Positions 1-6,807 of a stretch of 18,289 nucleotides of DNA are shown here, piece by piece. A program made the position numbers and the translations under genes. The stretch's first letter is position 1. Each line of letters begins with the position of its first letter. Origin of the DNA: Candidatus Nomurabacteria bacterium (GTDB taxonomy: Bacteria; Patescibacteriota; Minisyncoccia; Phycocordibacterales; PALSA-1337). Below the pieces are notes generated by a model. The model was not told the origin of the DNA. It did no database searches and saw only the letters and a list, made by a program, of their open reading frames with translations. The stretch lies in contig CALQZK010000011.1 of the NCBI GenBank assembly GCA_943349555.1, forward strand, positions 1 to 18,289, written 5' to 3'.

Positions 1-1422
1 GCAAGCAACGGTGTGGTGAAGATCGGCTCTACAAATATCCAGCTCTATGGAGACAATATTCCAGACAACAGTCTGACATTCAGAGTGCCTCCTACCGTCA
101 CTCCAGGCACTTACAGTCTTTATGTCGATGGTCCAGCATTGGTGACAAACAAGGTTCAGGTGACTGTGTTAGCTAGACTATCAACGAGTCCGGCGCCAGT
201 TACTCAACCTGCCATTACAGTCACTTATCCAGATGGGGGAGAGACACTGAGTCTCGGTAGTGATTTTATAATAAGTTTTACACCCGTATATAATAAATTA
301 CATTACTTTAATCTAGTCAACGAAAATAACGCTGGATGGGATTTGCTCTCAGCTATGGACACATCTCCTGTTATTGGTCAGGCTACGGATAAACAAATCA
401 TGGTTATCAGTAAAACAATATTTACTAAATATAATATTCCAACAGGTAGATACAAGATTGAAGTTTGTACAAAGAATTCCGAATCTTGTGACCGTAGCAA
501 TTCCTACTTCACCATAACTTCCTCAGCTAATCCTTCCACTTCTCCAGCTCCAGTCGCTAATCCATCTATTACCGTTAAATCTCCAAATGGGGGAGAACAA
601 TACTCTACTCTAGAGTCTCGAACAATCACATGGTCAACTTCAAATTTGCCTTCTACGGCGACAATCAGTCTCCAGCTATCCTATAGAAACAAGGGGGCAA
701 ACTCGAATGTAGAAGACGTCATTATTTCGGGTATACAAAATACAGGTTCATACTTATGGACAATTCCTTCAGGCTACGGAGTCGGCAAAGAACCTAATCT
801 TTTCTGGATGCGAGTCATTGCAGGAGTGGGAGAGAAAGTAGAAGATTATTCTAATAGTACTTTTACAATTGCTCAAACTGTAACCCCCGCCCAATCCACA
901 GCTCCCGTACAATCCTCCGCCCCAGTTTCCGCTGGCACACCAAACCTCTCTGCCTCTAGTCCTACTATCACCAGTTCAGTAACAGGAACCACCGGACAGA
1001 TATACGCTGGAAACATGACTATTAGCTCCACAGTCAGCAATGCCGGCAATGCACCTTCAACTCCAATGAGTGGGTATTTCCAATACTCCACTGACGGTTC
1101 TTACTTCTCTGATTGGGCATCTGTATCTATTCCAGCCATCAACTCCGGATCTTCCTACAATGTCTCATACTCATGGACAGGAGGAAATGGAATTTATTAC
1201 TTCAAATTGAGGCTTCCTGACGGCACGACTTCCGGATCCGCGTATGTGAATATTATTTCCCAACCATCTCCAAGTAGTTCATCATCTGTTGCTCCTTCTG
1301 CATCACCCTCTTCCTCACCTTCACCATCCGGATCTCCAGTGAGTGGTGCTGGAAGTAGAAGTATAATAGCGAACGTATTCTATGCGATTGGAGACTTCGC
1401 AGATTCATTGTTCTTAAGATAG
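1..1422 (+). CDS. Secreted multi-domain Ig-like surface protein, 5' partial
   Basis: The frame is open to base 1, so the true start and any signal peptide lie upstream; the GTG codons at 13 and 16 are not credible starts. Numbering residues from base 13, I see the end of an IPT/TIG-like domain (to about 55), a Ser/Thr/Pro linker with STSPAPV, an Ig-like domain beginning ITVTYPDGGE (about 70-170), a second STSPAPV linker, a second Ig-like domain beginning ITVKSPNGGE and ending in S-x-F-T-I (186-286), a CARDB-like domain (about 311-415), a low-complexity Ser/Pro linker (418-448) and a short tail ending DSLFLR. The P-x-G-G-E opening and the W-x-I-P motif match the Kre9/Knh1-like (PF10342) domain type. 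Role inferred: extracellular adhesion or envelope scaffold. The linkers are plausible O-glycosylation sites. It converges on the mannosyltransferase gene with one base between stops. Confidence 0.8.
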   Translation, partial: ASNGVVKIGSTNIQLYGDNIPDNSLTFRVPPTVTPGTYSLYVDGPALVTNKVQVTVLARLSTSPAPVTQPAITVTYPDGGETLSLGSDFIISFTPVYNKLHYFNLVNENNAGWDLLSAMDTSPVIGQATDKQIMVISKTIFTKYNIPTGRYKIEVCTKNSESCDRSNSYFTITSSANPSTSPAPVANPSITVKSPNGGEQYSTLESRTITWSTSNLPSTATISLQLSYRNKGANSNVEDVIISGIQNTGSYLWTIPSGYGVGKEPNLFWMRVIAGVGEKVEDYSNSTFTIAQTVTPAQSTAPVQSSAPVSAGTPNLSASSPTITSSVTGTTGQIYAGNMTISSTVSNAGNAPSTPMSGYFQYSTDGSYFSDWASVSIPAINSGSSYNVSYSWTGGNGIYYFKLRLPDGTTSGSAYVNIISQPSPSSSSSVAPSASPSSSPSPSGSPVSGAGSRSIIANVFYAIGDFADSLFLR

Positions 1423-1428
1423 TCTATC
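1418..1428. other. Palindrome carrying both stop codons of a convergent pair
   Basis: GATAG-T-CTATC is a perfect inverted repeat around one central T. It contains the TAG stop of the upstream surface-protein gene (+) and the TAG stop of the mannosyltransferase (-). A one-base centre cannot form a terminator hairpin and no U-tract follows, so no intrinsic terminator is visible between the two genes. Confidence 0.6.
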
Positions 1429-2836
1429 GCCAGCTTGATAACCACATTCGAGAAGCGAGAGCTTGGTCAGTAAGAGGAATACCATAAGTTATAGGACTCC
1501 AATAGATAAATGCCAATACGGCAACAGAGAGAATAGCTACAGTAGCTATTCTTTTTTGTTTTGATTGCATGAAAAGAAGATCGAGTAAGTAGCCAACCGC
1601 AATGATACTGAAGATCAATGCTGCTTCGTAGTGGTAGAGGAACATCAAACGGCCTATAAAAGCAAAAGGGAGTAAGTTTGCAACAAAACCGATAAGAAGA
1701 AAGAAGGAAATTTTGTTGAGGCGACGTTTTAATGAGGTGTACAATGAAAGAAATATGATAGATAATACGCTGAGCCAGTAGATAAAAGGATTGCCAATAA
1801 GGTAAATGTAGGAGGGGGATTCTGAGGTCGGTTCTATACTCAGCTGATCCGTCATGGCAGATTTTGGTGCGAGTACTGTCTTCTGTGTACTCGTACTCTG
1901 CCAATAGAAGACCCCTCGGACCATGAATGGCCAAGTGTACCACTTACTTGAATAAGGGTGAGTTGCGATCATGGTATGGTTCACTGTGAACATAGTGTCA
2001 TTCAGTTCAAGGAATTTACCGAAGAATCCACGTGCTTTGATGGATGAATCGGAGAAATGTTTGTTATCGATAAGATTCTTCTGGAATTGAGATGTCATGA
2101 AGACATCTCCCGGTCCAGAGTGATAGAGAAGGGTAAAATGGATAGCAAAAAGCGTCGTATATATGAGTAGAGCGATGCTTAGATAAGAACCAACAAATAA
2201 AACAAGCTTTTTTATATTTAATTTGAAAGCGGATCTCAAACGATAGAGCTCCATAGCGAAGATTACAAGAAGAAAGGCTAGTCCAGTCCATTTTATAGAT
2301 AAAGTCGCTGTAGCAGAGAGAATAGAAACGAAGAGGAACCATGTGCCAGCTCGCGCGTCAGGACGTCTCGTGTATTCGAGATAGAGAAGAATCGAGAGGA
2401 ATCCGAAGAAGAGCAAAACAATGTCGGGTAGGATGAATCGTGATTGAGCTACGAGAGAATTCTCAAGACAAAGGAGAATTGCCACGGTAGTCGAAGCGAT
2501 CTTGGAGAAGTCGAGTCTACGGCAGATGGCGTAGATTACGAGAGGGAAAAATGTTCCAAAAATGATAGGAACAAGACGGAGAATTGTGATTTGATCTGGA
2601 ACGGCGTTGCCGATATGGCTCCAGTCGGCTATATAATGACTTGCTCCAGTGAGGTATCCGATACCTGCCATGAGCAATTTGAAAAAAGGTGGGTGTTGAT
2701 CGAAGAAGTAGAGACCCTGCCAGTAGGCTGACATGAAATTCCCATAGAACACTTCATCGAAGACCACAGAAGCCGGCTGTCCAAGGAATATAAAGTGTGT
2801 GACAAAGCTGATTGCCAAAATAATCAGAGGAATCAT
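1424..2836 (-). CDS. Polyprenyl-phosphate-mannose--protein mannosyltransferase (PMT, GT39)
   Basis: A 470-residue polytopic membrane protein. The first long loop holds the family signature: a DE pair in VVFDEVFYG (about residues 25-33), then YFFDQHPPFFKLL, matching the PMT pattern D-E...F-D-x-H-P-P-x-x-K-L. Towards the C-terminus, KWYTWPFMVRGVFYW and RLMFLYHYEAAL match the conserved PMT motifs, followed by the last membrane helices. Length fits bacterial PMTs, which lack the eukaryotic MIR domain. The expected reaction is transfer of mannose from a polyprenyl-phosphate carrier to Ser/Thr of proteins on the outer face of the membrane. ATG at 2836 is chosen because a TGC-TATACT box ends only 7 bases upstream, giving a leaderless mRNA. 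It is divergent from a GT2 that could make the lipid donor. The sugar actually transferred is not provable from sequence. Confidence 0.88.
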   Translation of the reverse strand: MIPLIILAISFVTHFIFLGQPASVVFDEVFYGNFMSAYWQGLYFFDQHPPFFKLLMAGIGYLTGASHYIADWSHIGNAVPDQITILRLVPIIFGTFFPLVIYAICRRLDFSKIASTTVAILLCLENSLVAQSRFILPDIVLLFFGFLSILLYLEYTRRPDARAGTWFLFVSILSATATLSIKWTGLAFLLVIFAMELYRLRSAFKLNIKKLVLFVGSYLSIALLIYTTLFAIHFTLLYHSGPGDVFMTSQFQKNLIDNKHFSDSSIKARGFFGKFLELNDTMFTVNHTMIATHPYSSKWYTWPFMVRGVFYWQSTSTQKTVLAPKSAMTDQLSIEPTSESPSYIYLIGNPFIYWLSVLSIIFLSLYTSLKRRLNKISFFLLIGFVANLLPFAFIGRLMFLYHYEAALIFSIIAVGYLLDLLFMQSKQKRIATVAILSVAVLAFIYWSPITYGIPLTDQALASRMWLSSWR

Positions 2837-2843
2837 GACAAAT

Positions 2844-2852
2844 AGTATAGCA
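2844..2852 (-). promoter_or_regulatory. Extended -10 promoter for the mannosyltransferase
   Basis: On the minus strand this reads TGC-TATACT, an extended -10. The box ends at 2844 and the ATG begins at 2836, so transcription starting about 7 bases downstream would begin at or within one base of the start codon. The -35 position for a 17-bp spacer is occupied by the -10 hexamer of the opposing GT2 promoter and matches the -35 consensus poorly, as is common when the extended TG is present. Confidence 0.55.
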
Positions 2853-2863
2853 TAGGGGTGCCG

Positions 2864-2872
2864 TGATATGAT
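2864..2872 (+). promoter_or_regulatory. Extended -10 promoter for the GT2 glycosyltransferase
   Basis: TGA-TATGAT is an extended -10 whose last base is 8 bases before the ATG at 2881, predicting a leaderless or nearly leaderless transcript. Its 17-bp-spaced -35 position (2844-2849) is exactly the -10 hexamer of the divergent mannosyltransferase promoter. Confidence 0.55.
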
Positions 2873-2880
2873 TTACCAAC

Positions 2881-3576
2881 ATGAAAAATCTTTCAATTTC
2901 TGTCTTTTTCCCCGCATATAATGAAGAAAAAAATATCACAAAAACTGTTGAGCTTGCACATGATGTTCTTGCTCGTATCTCGCAAAATTATGAGATTATT
3001 ATTGTAAATGACGGAAGTAAGGATGCCACCGGCACCATAGCGAACAATCTCGCTCTTAAGAATGCTCGAGTGAGGGTAGTCCACCATGATAAGAACCTCG
3101 GGTATGGTGCGGCGGTTTGGAGTGGAATTCATTCGGCAAAATATGATCTCGTATTTTTCACTGATGCAGATCTTCAGTTTGACCTCAGAGAAATAGAAAG
3201 GCTTTTGGTGTTCATCCCTGAGTATCGAGTTGTTATAGGATATCGTTCTCCTCGTCGAGACCCATTTATGAGACTTGTGAATGCATGGGGATGGAATAGT
3301 CTTGTCAGACTCCTCTTTGGACTTAGAGTTAAAGATATAGATTGTGCCTTTAAACTTTTTGAGAAGAAGCTCGTGGCGGATTTACCACTTAAGACTCGCG
3401 GGGCGACGATGAGCGCAGAACTGCTTATCCGCTTGCAAAGGAAGGGAATTGCTTGGAAGGAAGTTCCTGTGTCACATTTTCCTCGTTCATACGGCTCGCC
3501 GACTGGCGCGAAGTTGTCAGTGATTTGCAGAGCTTTCAGGGAATTATTTGGATTATACTGGTCTGGGATACATTAG
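2881..3576 (+). CDS. GT2 glycosyltransferase, dolichyl-phosphate mannose synthase-like
   Basis: A 231-residue GT-A fold enzyme with no membrane segment. Visible motifs: PAYNEE (11-16, nucleotide binding), VNDGSKD (42-48), DADLQFD with the metal-binding DAD at 95-97, the DPM-synthase-like DCAFKLF, and HFPRSYGSPT near the end. These place it with the polyprenyl-phosphate hexose synthases, which move mannose or glucose from GDP- or UDP-sugar to a polyprenyl phosphate at the inner membrane face. Pairing with a PMT makes polyprenyl-phosphate-mannose the best guess for the product. There is no Shine-Dalgarno; the ATG directly follows a promoter. Length is typical of single-domain DPM synthases without the C-terminal membrane anchor. 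Donor specificity is inferred. Confidence 0.85.
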   Translation: MKNLSISVFFPAYNEEKNITKTVELAHDVLARISQNYEIIIVNDGSKDATGTIANNLALKNARVRVVHHDKNLGYGAAVWSGIHSAKYDLVFFTDADLQFDLREIERLLVFIPEYRVVIGYRSPRRDPFMRLVNAWGWNSLVRLLFGLRVKDIDCAFKLFEKKLVADLPLKTRGATMSAELLIRLQRKGIAWKEVPVSHFPRSYGSPTGAKLSVICRAFRELFGLYWSGIH

Positions 3577-3595
3577 GCCACTCATGAGCAGAAAG

Positions 3596-3624
3596 TTGAC
3601 AGGAATCCGCTCGCTTGCTAACAT
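3596..3624 (+). promoter_or_regulatory. Sigma70-type promoter of the tuf/S10 operon
   Basis: A perfect -35 TTGACA (3596-3601), a 17-bp spacer and a -10 TAACAT (3619-3624) preceded by TGC, so also an extended -10. The predicted transcription start is near 3631, giving a leader of about 50 bases to the tuf ATG at 3682. The leader opens with a weak ACGC/GCGT stem (3632-3635 with 3645-3648) and is then almost pure A/T. The promoter begins 19 bases after the GT2 stop codon. Confidence 0.75.
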
Positions 3625-3681
3625 AACCAGTACGCGTTTTTCTTGCGTTGGCATTATTATTTTTATCATTATATATATCAT

Positions 3682-4869
3682 ATGGCAGCAGAATTTAATC
3701 GTACAAAGCCCCATGTTAACGTCGGTACTATCGGACACGTTGACCACGGCAAGACAACACTTACTACAGCTATCCTAGCCGTCCAAGCGAAGGATGGACT
3801 AGCCCAGGTCAAGGCATATGCCGATATCGCAAAGGGAGGAACAGTTCGAGACGCCACAAAGGTGGTGACCATTTCTCTTGCACACGTAGAATACGAGTCT
3901 GATGCTCGCCACTACGCTCACATCGATGCTCCAGGACATGCGGACTATATTAAGAACATGATTACTGGTGCCGCACAGATGGACGGTGCTATCCTTGTCG
4001 TTTCTGCGACTGATGGAGTTATGCCACAGACAAGAGAACATATTCTTCTTGCAAAGCAGGTTGGTGTGCCTCGCGTCGTAGTTTTCCTTAACAAGTGCGA
4101 TATGGTGCCTGAAGCTGACCTCCTAGACCTAGTTGAAGAAGAAGTTCGAGAACTTCTTACAAAGAACGGTTTCGACGGAAAGGCTGCTCCAGTTATTCGA
4201 GGTTCCGCTCTCAAGGCTCTTGAAGGTGATGCTCCATACGTTGCCAAGATAAAGGAATTGATGACATCCCTAGATACATTCATTCCTATGCCAGTTCGCG
4301 ATGTCGACAAGCCATTCCTTATGCCTATCGAAGACATCTTTTCTATTGAAGGACGAGGAACCGTGGTTACAGGAAGAATTGAGAGAGGAATGGTAAAGGT
4401 TGGAGAGGAAGTGGAGATCATCGGCTTCAAGGATACTTCCAAAACTGTTATTACGGGTATCGAAATGTTCAATAAGTCATTGAAAGAGGGAATTGCCGGG
4501 GACAATGCTGGTCTCCTATTGCGAGGTACAGGAAAGGATGATGTGACCCGAGGTATGGTTCTTGCTAAGACAGGTTCTGCTAAGCCTCATACAGAGTTTG
4601 AGTCAGAAGTTTACATCTTGAAGAAGGAAGAGGGAGGACGACATACTCCATTCTTCACAGGATACAAGCCACAGTTCTACATCCGAACAACAGATGTTAC
4701 TGGAGAAGTGACTCTTGCCGCAGGCGTAGAAATGGTTATGCCAGGAGATACTGTTACCTTTAAGGTAAAGCTGGTTGCGCCAGTCGCCCTCGATGCTCAG
4801 CAAAGATTTGCCATCCGAGAAGGAGGTAAGACTGTCGGAGCTGGAGTTATAACGAAAGTTGTTGCTTAA
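3682..4869 (+). CDS. tuf: Translation elongation factor EF-Tu
   Basis: A 395-residue GTPase that brings aminoacyl-tRNA to the ribosomal A site. The start MAAEFNRTKPHVNVG is chosen by homology; an in-frame ATG at 3643 would add 13 aromatic-rich residues not typical of EF-Tu. GTPase motifs: GHVDHGKT (18-25), DAPGHADY (82-89, with catalytic His86), NKCDMV, and GSALKALEGD. Domains 2 and 3 are intact, ending in FAIREGGKTVGAGVITKVVA. Oddity: switch I reads TKVVTISLAHVEY (from 59). The Mg-coordinating Thr is kept (Thr63), but the usual RGIT is KVVT, and the loop is about two residues longer than in E. coli. The gene heads the ribosomal block with its own promoter; fusA, rpsG and rpsL are not beside it. 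Confidence 0.97.
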   Translation: MAAEFNRTKPHVNVGTIGHVDHGKTTLTTAILAVQAKDGLAQVKAYADIAKGGTVRDATKVVTISLAHVEYESDARHYAHIDAPGHADYIKNMITGAAQMDGAILVVSATDGVMPQTREHILLAKQVGVPRVVVFLNKCDMVPEADLLDLVEEEVRELLTKNGFDGKAAPVIRGSALKALEGDAPYVAKIKELMTSLDTFIPMPVRDVDKPFLMPIEDIFSIEGRGTVVTGRIERGMVKVGEEVEIIGFKDTSKTVITGIEMFNKSLKEGIAGDNAGLLLRGTGKDDVTRGMVLAKTGSAKPHTEFESEVYILKKEEGGRHTPFFTGYKPQFYIRTTDVTGEVTLAAGVEMVMPGDTVTFKVKLVAPVALDAQQRFAIREGGKTVGAGVITKVVA

Positions 4870-4878
4870 TAAAAACAT

Positions 4879-5265
4879 ATGTCCGCTGTCGCCGAGAAAA
4901 AAGTAGTATCAAAGAGAGTCACGAAGCCGAAAATAAAGGCGGTAGCTAAGGAAGGGGCGGAGCCTCGACTACGTATCCGTGTGCGAGCTTATGAGCATAA
5001 GATTCTTGACGCTTCTCTGAAACAGATCATGGATACGGCCATTCGTTATGATGCACAGTTCTTTGGCCCCATTCCTCTGCCTACAGAGATTAAGAAATAC
5101 ACGGTCAATCGATCCTCTTTCGTCTACAAAAATGCCCGAGAGCAGTTTGAAATGAGGGTTCACAAGCGCCTCATTGATATTATCAACCCAAATCAGAAAA
5201 TAATAGAAGCTCTGACGAACTTGAGCCTTCCATCCGGAGTCAATATCGATGTGAAGATGATGTAA
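4879..5265 (+). CDS. rpsJ: 30S ribosomal protein S10 (uS10) with basic N-terminal tail
   Basis: 128 residues against about 103 in E. coli. The core starts at RLRIRVRAYEHKILD (about residue 30) and continues through FFGPIPLPTEIKKYTVNRS and HKRLIDIINPNQK, the long loop of S10 that reaches into the small-subunit head and the transcription-coupling (NusG) surface. The extra 25-30 residues are Lys/Ala/Val-rich and probably disordered, resembling the tails on S19 and S5 in this cluster. It starts 9 bases after tuf with no Shine-Dalgarno, only A/T-rich sequence ahead of the ATG, and is cotranscribed with tuf. Confidence 0.96.
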   Translation: MSAVAEKKVVSKRVTKPKIKAVAKEGAEPRLRIRVRAYEHKILDASLKQIMDTAIRYDAQFFGPIPLPTEIKKYTVNRSSFVYKNAREQFEMRVHKRLIDIINPNQKIIEALTNLSLPSGVNIDVKMM

Positions 5266-5306
5266 TACAATCAATACTGCGTGACAGAAATGACCGCACG
5301 AAATAT

Positions 5307-5885
5307 ATGAAATTTATCTTAGGAAAAAAATTGAATATGACGCAGATCTTCGACAAGGAAGGCGTGGTTCACGCTGTCACTCTTGTGAAGGCTGATCCTG
5401 TGACTGTTACCCAGGTCAAGACTGCAGAGAAGGATGGATATTCTGCTGTTCAGGTTTCTCTTCCCATTACGACCGGCAAGAAAGATCCCAAGAGGAATAA
5501 GTCAGTTAGAAAAGAGTTCAAGCCAGGAGAAGTCGTGCAGAAAGCCGGAGATACCGTAGATATTTCTCAATTTAAAGAAGGGGACAAGATAGAGGTCAGC
5601 GCAATTTCCAAGGGAAAAGGCTTTCAGGGGGTGGTCAAGAGGCACGGTTTCCACGGAGGACCTAGGACTCATGGTCAGAAGCACTCGGAGAGAGAGCCTG
5701 GATCCATCGGAGGAGGACTTAGAAACAAAGTGCCAAAGATGATGCGCATGGCGGGACGTATGGGTAGCGATAGGATTACAATCAAGAATCTAAAGGTCTT
5801 AAACATTGACCAAGCTTCAAATACCCTATATATTGCAGGAGCAATTCCCGGCAGAAGGGGGACGGTCGTGGAGATACGAGGCTAA
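5307..5885 (+). CDS. rplC: 50S ribosomal protein L3 (uL3)
   Basis: 192 residues, slightly shorter than E. coli (209). It opens with FILGKKLNMTQIFD, the usual L3 start, and carries the conserved GKGFQGVVKRHGFHGGP and HSEREPGSIGGG, then MAGRMGSD. L3 is an early-assembly protein whose central loop reaches the peptidyl-transferase region. The PGSIG segment is followed by GGLRNKVPKMMRMAG, a slightly divergent form of the usual loop. It follows rpsJ after 41 bases; that gap can form only short 4-bp stems and no convincing promoter or terminator. Confidence 0.96.
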   Translation: MKFILGKKLNMTQIFDKEGVVHAVTLVKADPVTVTQVKTAEKDGYSAVQVSLPITTGKKDPKRNKSVRKEFKPGEVVQKAGDTVDISQFKEGDKIEVSAISKGKGFQGVVKRHGFHGGPRTHGQKHSEREPGSIGGGLRNKVPKMMRMAGRMGSDRITIKNLKVLNIDQASNTLYIAGAIPGRRGTVVEIRG

Positions 5886-5896
5886 TTTACATAATA

Positions 5897-6547
5897 ATGG
5901 AAACAACAGTCTACAATCAAAAAGGGCAGGAATCTGGAAAAATCACTATTTCCAAGGACATTTTTGGCCTGCCTTGGAATGCAGACCTAGTTCACCAGGT
6001 AGTCGTCTCTATGACTTCCAGCATGCGCCACTCTATTGCCAATACTAAGACTCGAGGCGAAGTCTCCGGAGGAGGTAAGAAGCCTTGGCAGCAGAAGGGT
6101 ACAGGACGTGCTCGACACGGTTCTACCCGTTCTCCTATCTGGGTTGGAGGAGGTATAGCTCATGGTCCAAGAAGCGAGAAGGATTATGATAGAAAAGTAA
6201 ATAAGAAGGCGAAAGCCAAGGCTCTCCACGTCATTCTTTCACAGAAGATGCGCGATGGGGAGATTCTTTTTGTCGACTCCCTATCTTTCTCTGCTCCAAA
6301 GGCCAAGGAAGCAAAGGCTGTCCTTTTGTCTCTAGCGAAAATCAAGGGTTTTGAGAAGCTTGGAACAAAGCCTGTAAATGCGGCTATCATCGCCATCGAT
6401 AAGAAATACCCTGAACTTTCAAAGAGCTTCAAGAATTTCGGTAATGTTGATCTCGAAGAGATTCGCACCATTAACCCGGTTTCTGTGCTAAATCATAAAT
6501 ATATTGTGATTGCCAATCCTTCGGAGTCATTGAAAATATTTAAATAA
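5897..6547 (+). CDS. rplD: 50S ribosomal protein L4 (uL4)
   Basis: 216 residues (E. coli 201). The tunnel-reaching extended loop is intact: TRGEVSGGGKKPWQQKGTG followed by RARHGSTRSPIWVGGG and AHGP, about residues 52-90. The globular part ends in NPVSVLNHKYIVIANPSESL. In E. coli, L4 also represses the S10 operon by binding its leader RNA; no matching L4-binding structure is recognisable ahead of tuf or rpsJ here. The spacing to rplC is 11 bases and to rplW 7 bases. A GAGG lies in the end of rplC, but 15 bases before the ATG, too far for a Shine-Dalgarno. Confidence 0.96.
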   Translation: METTVYNQKGQESGKITISKDIFGLPWNADLVHQVVVSMTSSMRHSIANTKTRGEVSGGGKKPWQQKGTGRARHGSTRSPIWVGGGIAHGPRSEKDYDRKVNKKAKAKALHVILSQKMRDGEILFVDSLSFSAPKAKEAKAVLLSLAKIKGFEKLGTKPVNAAIIAIDKKYPELSKSFKNFGNVDLEEIRTINPVSVLNHKYIVIANPSESLKIFK

Positions 6548-6554
6548 TACTTCT

Positions 6555-6782
6555 ATGGATATAATACTAAGACCAAGAATAACAGAGAAATCAGGAATGA
6601 TGAGCGAATCATTGAATGTTTACACTTTCGAGGTGGCAGGGAATGCCAGCAAGCCTGCCATCGCCAAGGCCATAAAAACTCTTTATAAAGTTACTCCTTT
6701 GAAAGTCAGGACTATCAGCCTTTCTAAAGTAAAGAAAGCGCTAATTTATCTTAAAAAAGGAGATAAGATAGAATTCGCATAA
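6555..6782 (+). CDS. rplW: 50S ribosomal protein L23 (uL23), lacking the tunnel hairpin
   Basis: 75 residues, against about 95-100 in most bacteria. The N-terminal ILRPRITEKSG and the central NVYTFEVAGNASKPAIAKAI match L23 closely, as does the end KKALIYLKKGDKIEF. Aligned by eye with E. coli, the chain runs from VRTISLS directly to KVKKALIYL, dropping about 17 residues that form the long beta-hairpin (the GKxKRxG...G region). That hairpin normally reaches into the polypeptide exit tunnel. The shortening is internal, not a frameshift, since both flanks align in the same frame. L23 is also the docking site for trigger factor and SRP at the tunnel exit. Confidence 0.93.
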   Translation: MDIILRPRITEKSGMMSESLNVYTFEVAGNASKPAIAKAIKTLYKVTPLKVRTISLSKVKKALIYLKKGDKIEFA

Positions 6783-6807
6783 GAGAAAATAAATATAAAT
6801 AACTACG

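Noticed and set aside
160..600. Possible DNA tandem repeat from the two STSPAPV...ITV...GGE segments
   Set aside because: The similarity is at protein level (domain-linker reuse); the nucleotide sequences differ at many third positions and the units are about 350 bases apart, so this is domain duplication rather than a DNA repeat or CRISPR-like array.
2444..2731. Open frame of 95 codons on the + strand opposite the mannosyltransferase
   Set aside because: It overlaps the conserved DE...HPP region of the PMT gene on the other strand; the translation has no family features.
3643..3681. Upstream in-frame ATG of tuf adding 13 residues
   Set aside because: The extra residues (aromatic/His-rich) are not found in EF-Tu proteins, and the start at 3682 matches the family N-terminus.
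3945..4505. Antisense open frame of 186 codons within tuf
   Set aside because: It lies wholly opposite a highly conserved EF-Tu gene, has Ser/Thr/Arg-rich composition typical of codon-biased antisense frames, and shows no recognisable motif.
5266..5306. Regulatory hairpin in the rpsJ-rplC gap
   Set aside because: Only competing 4-bp stems (TGCG/CGCA, CGTG/CACG) with 11-15 base loops; indistinguishable from chance.
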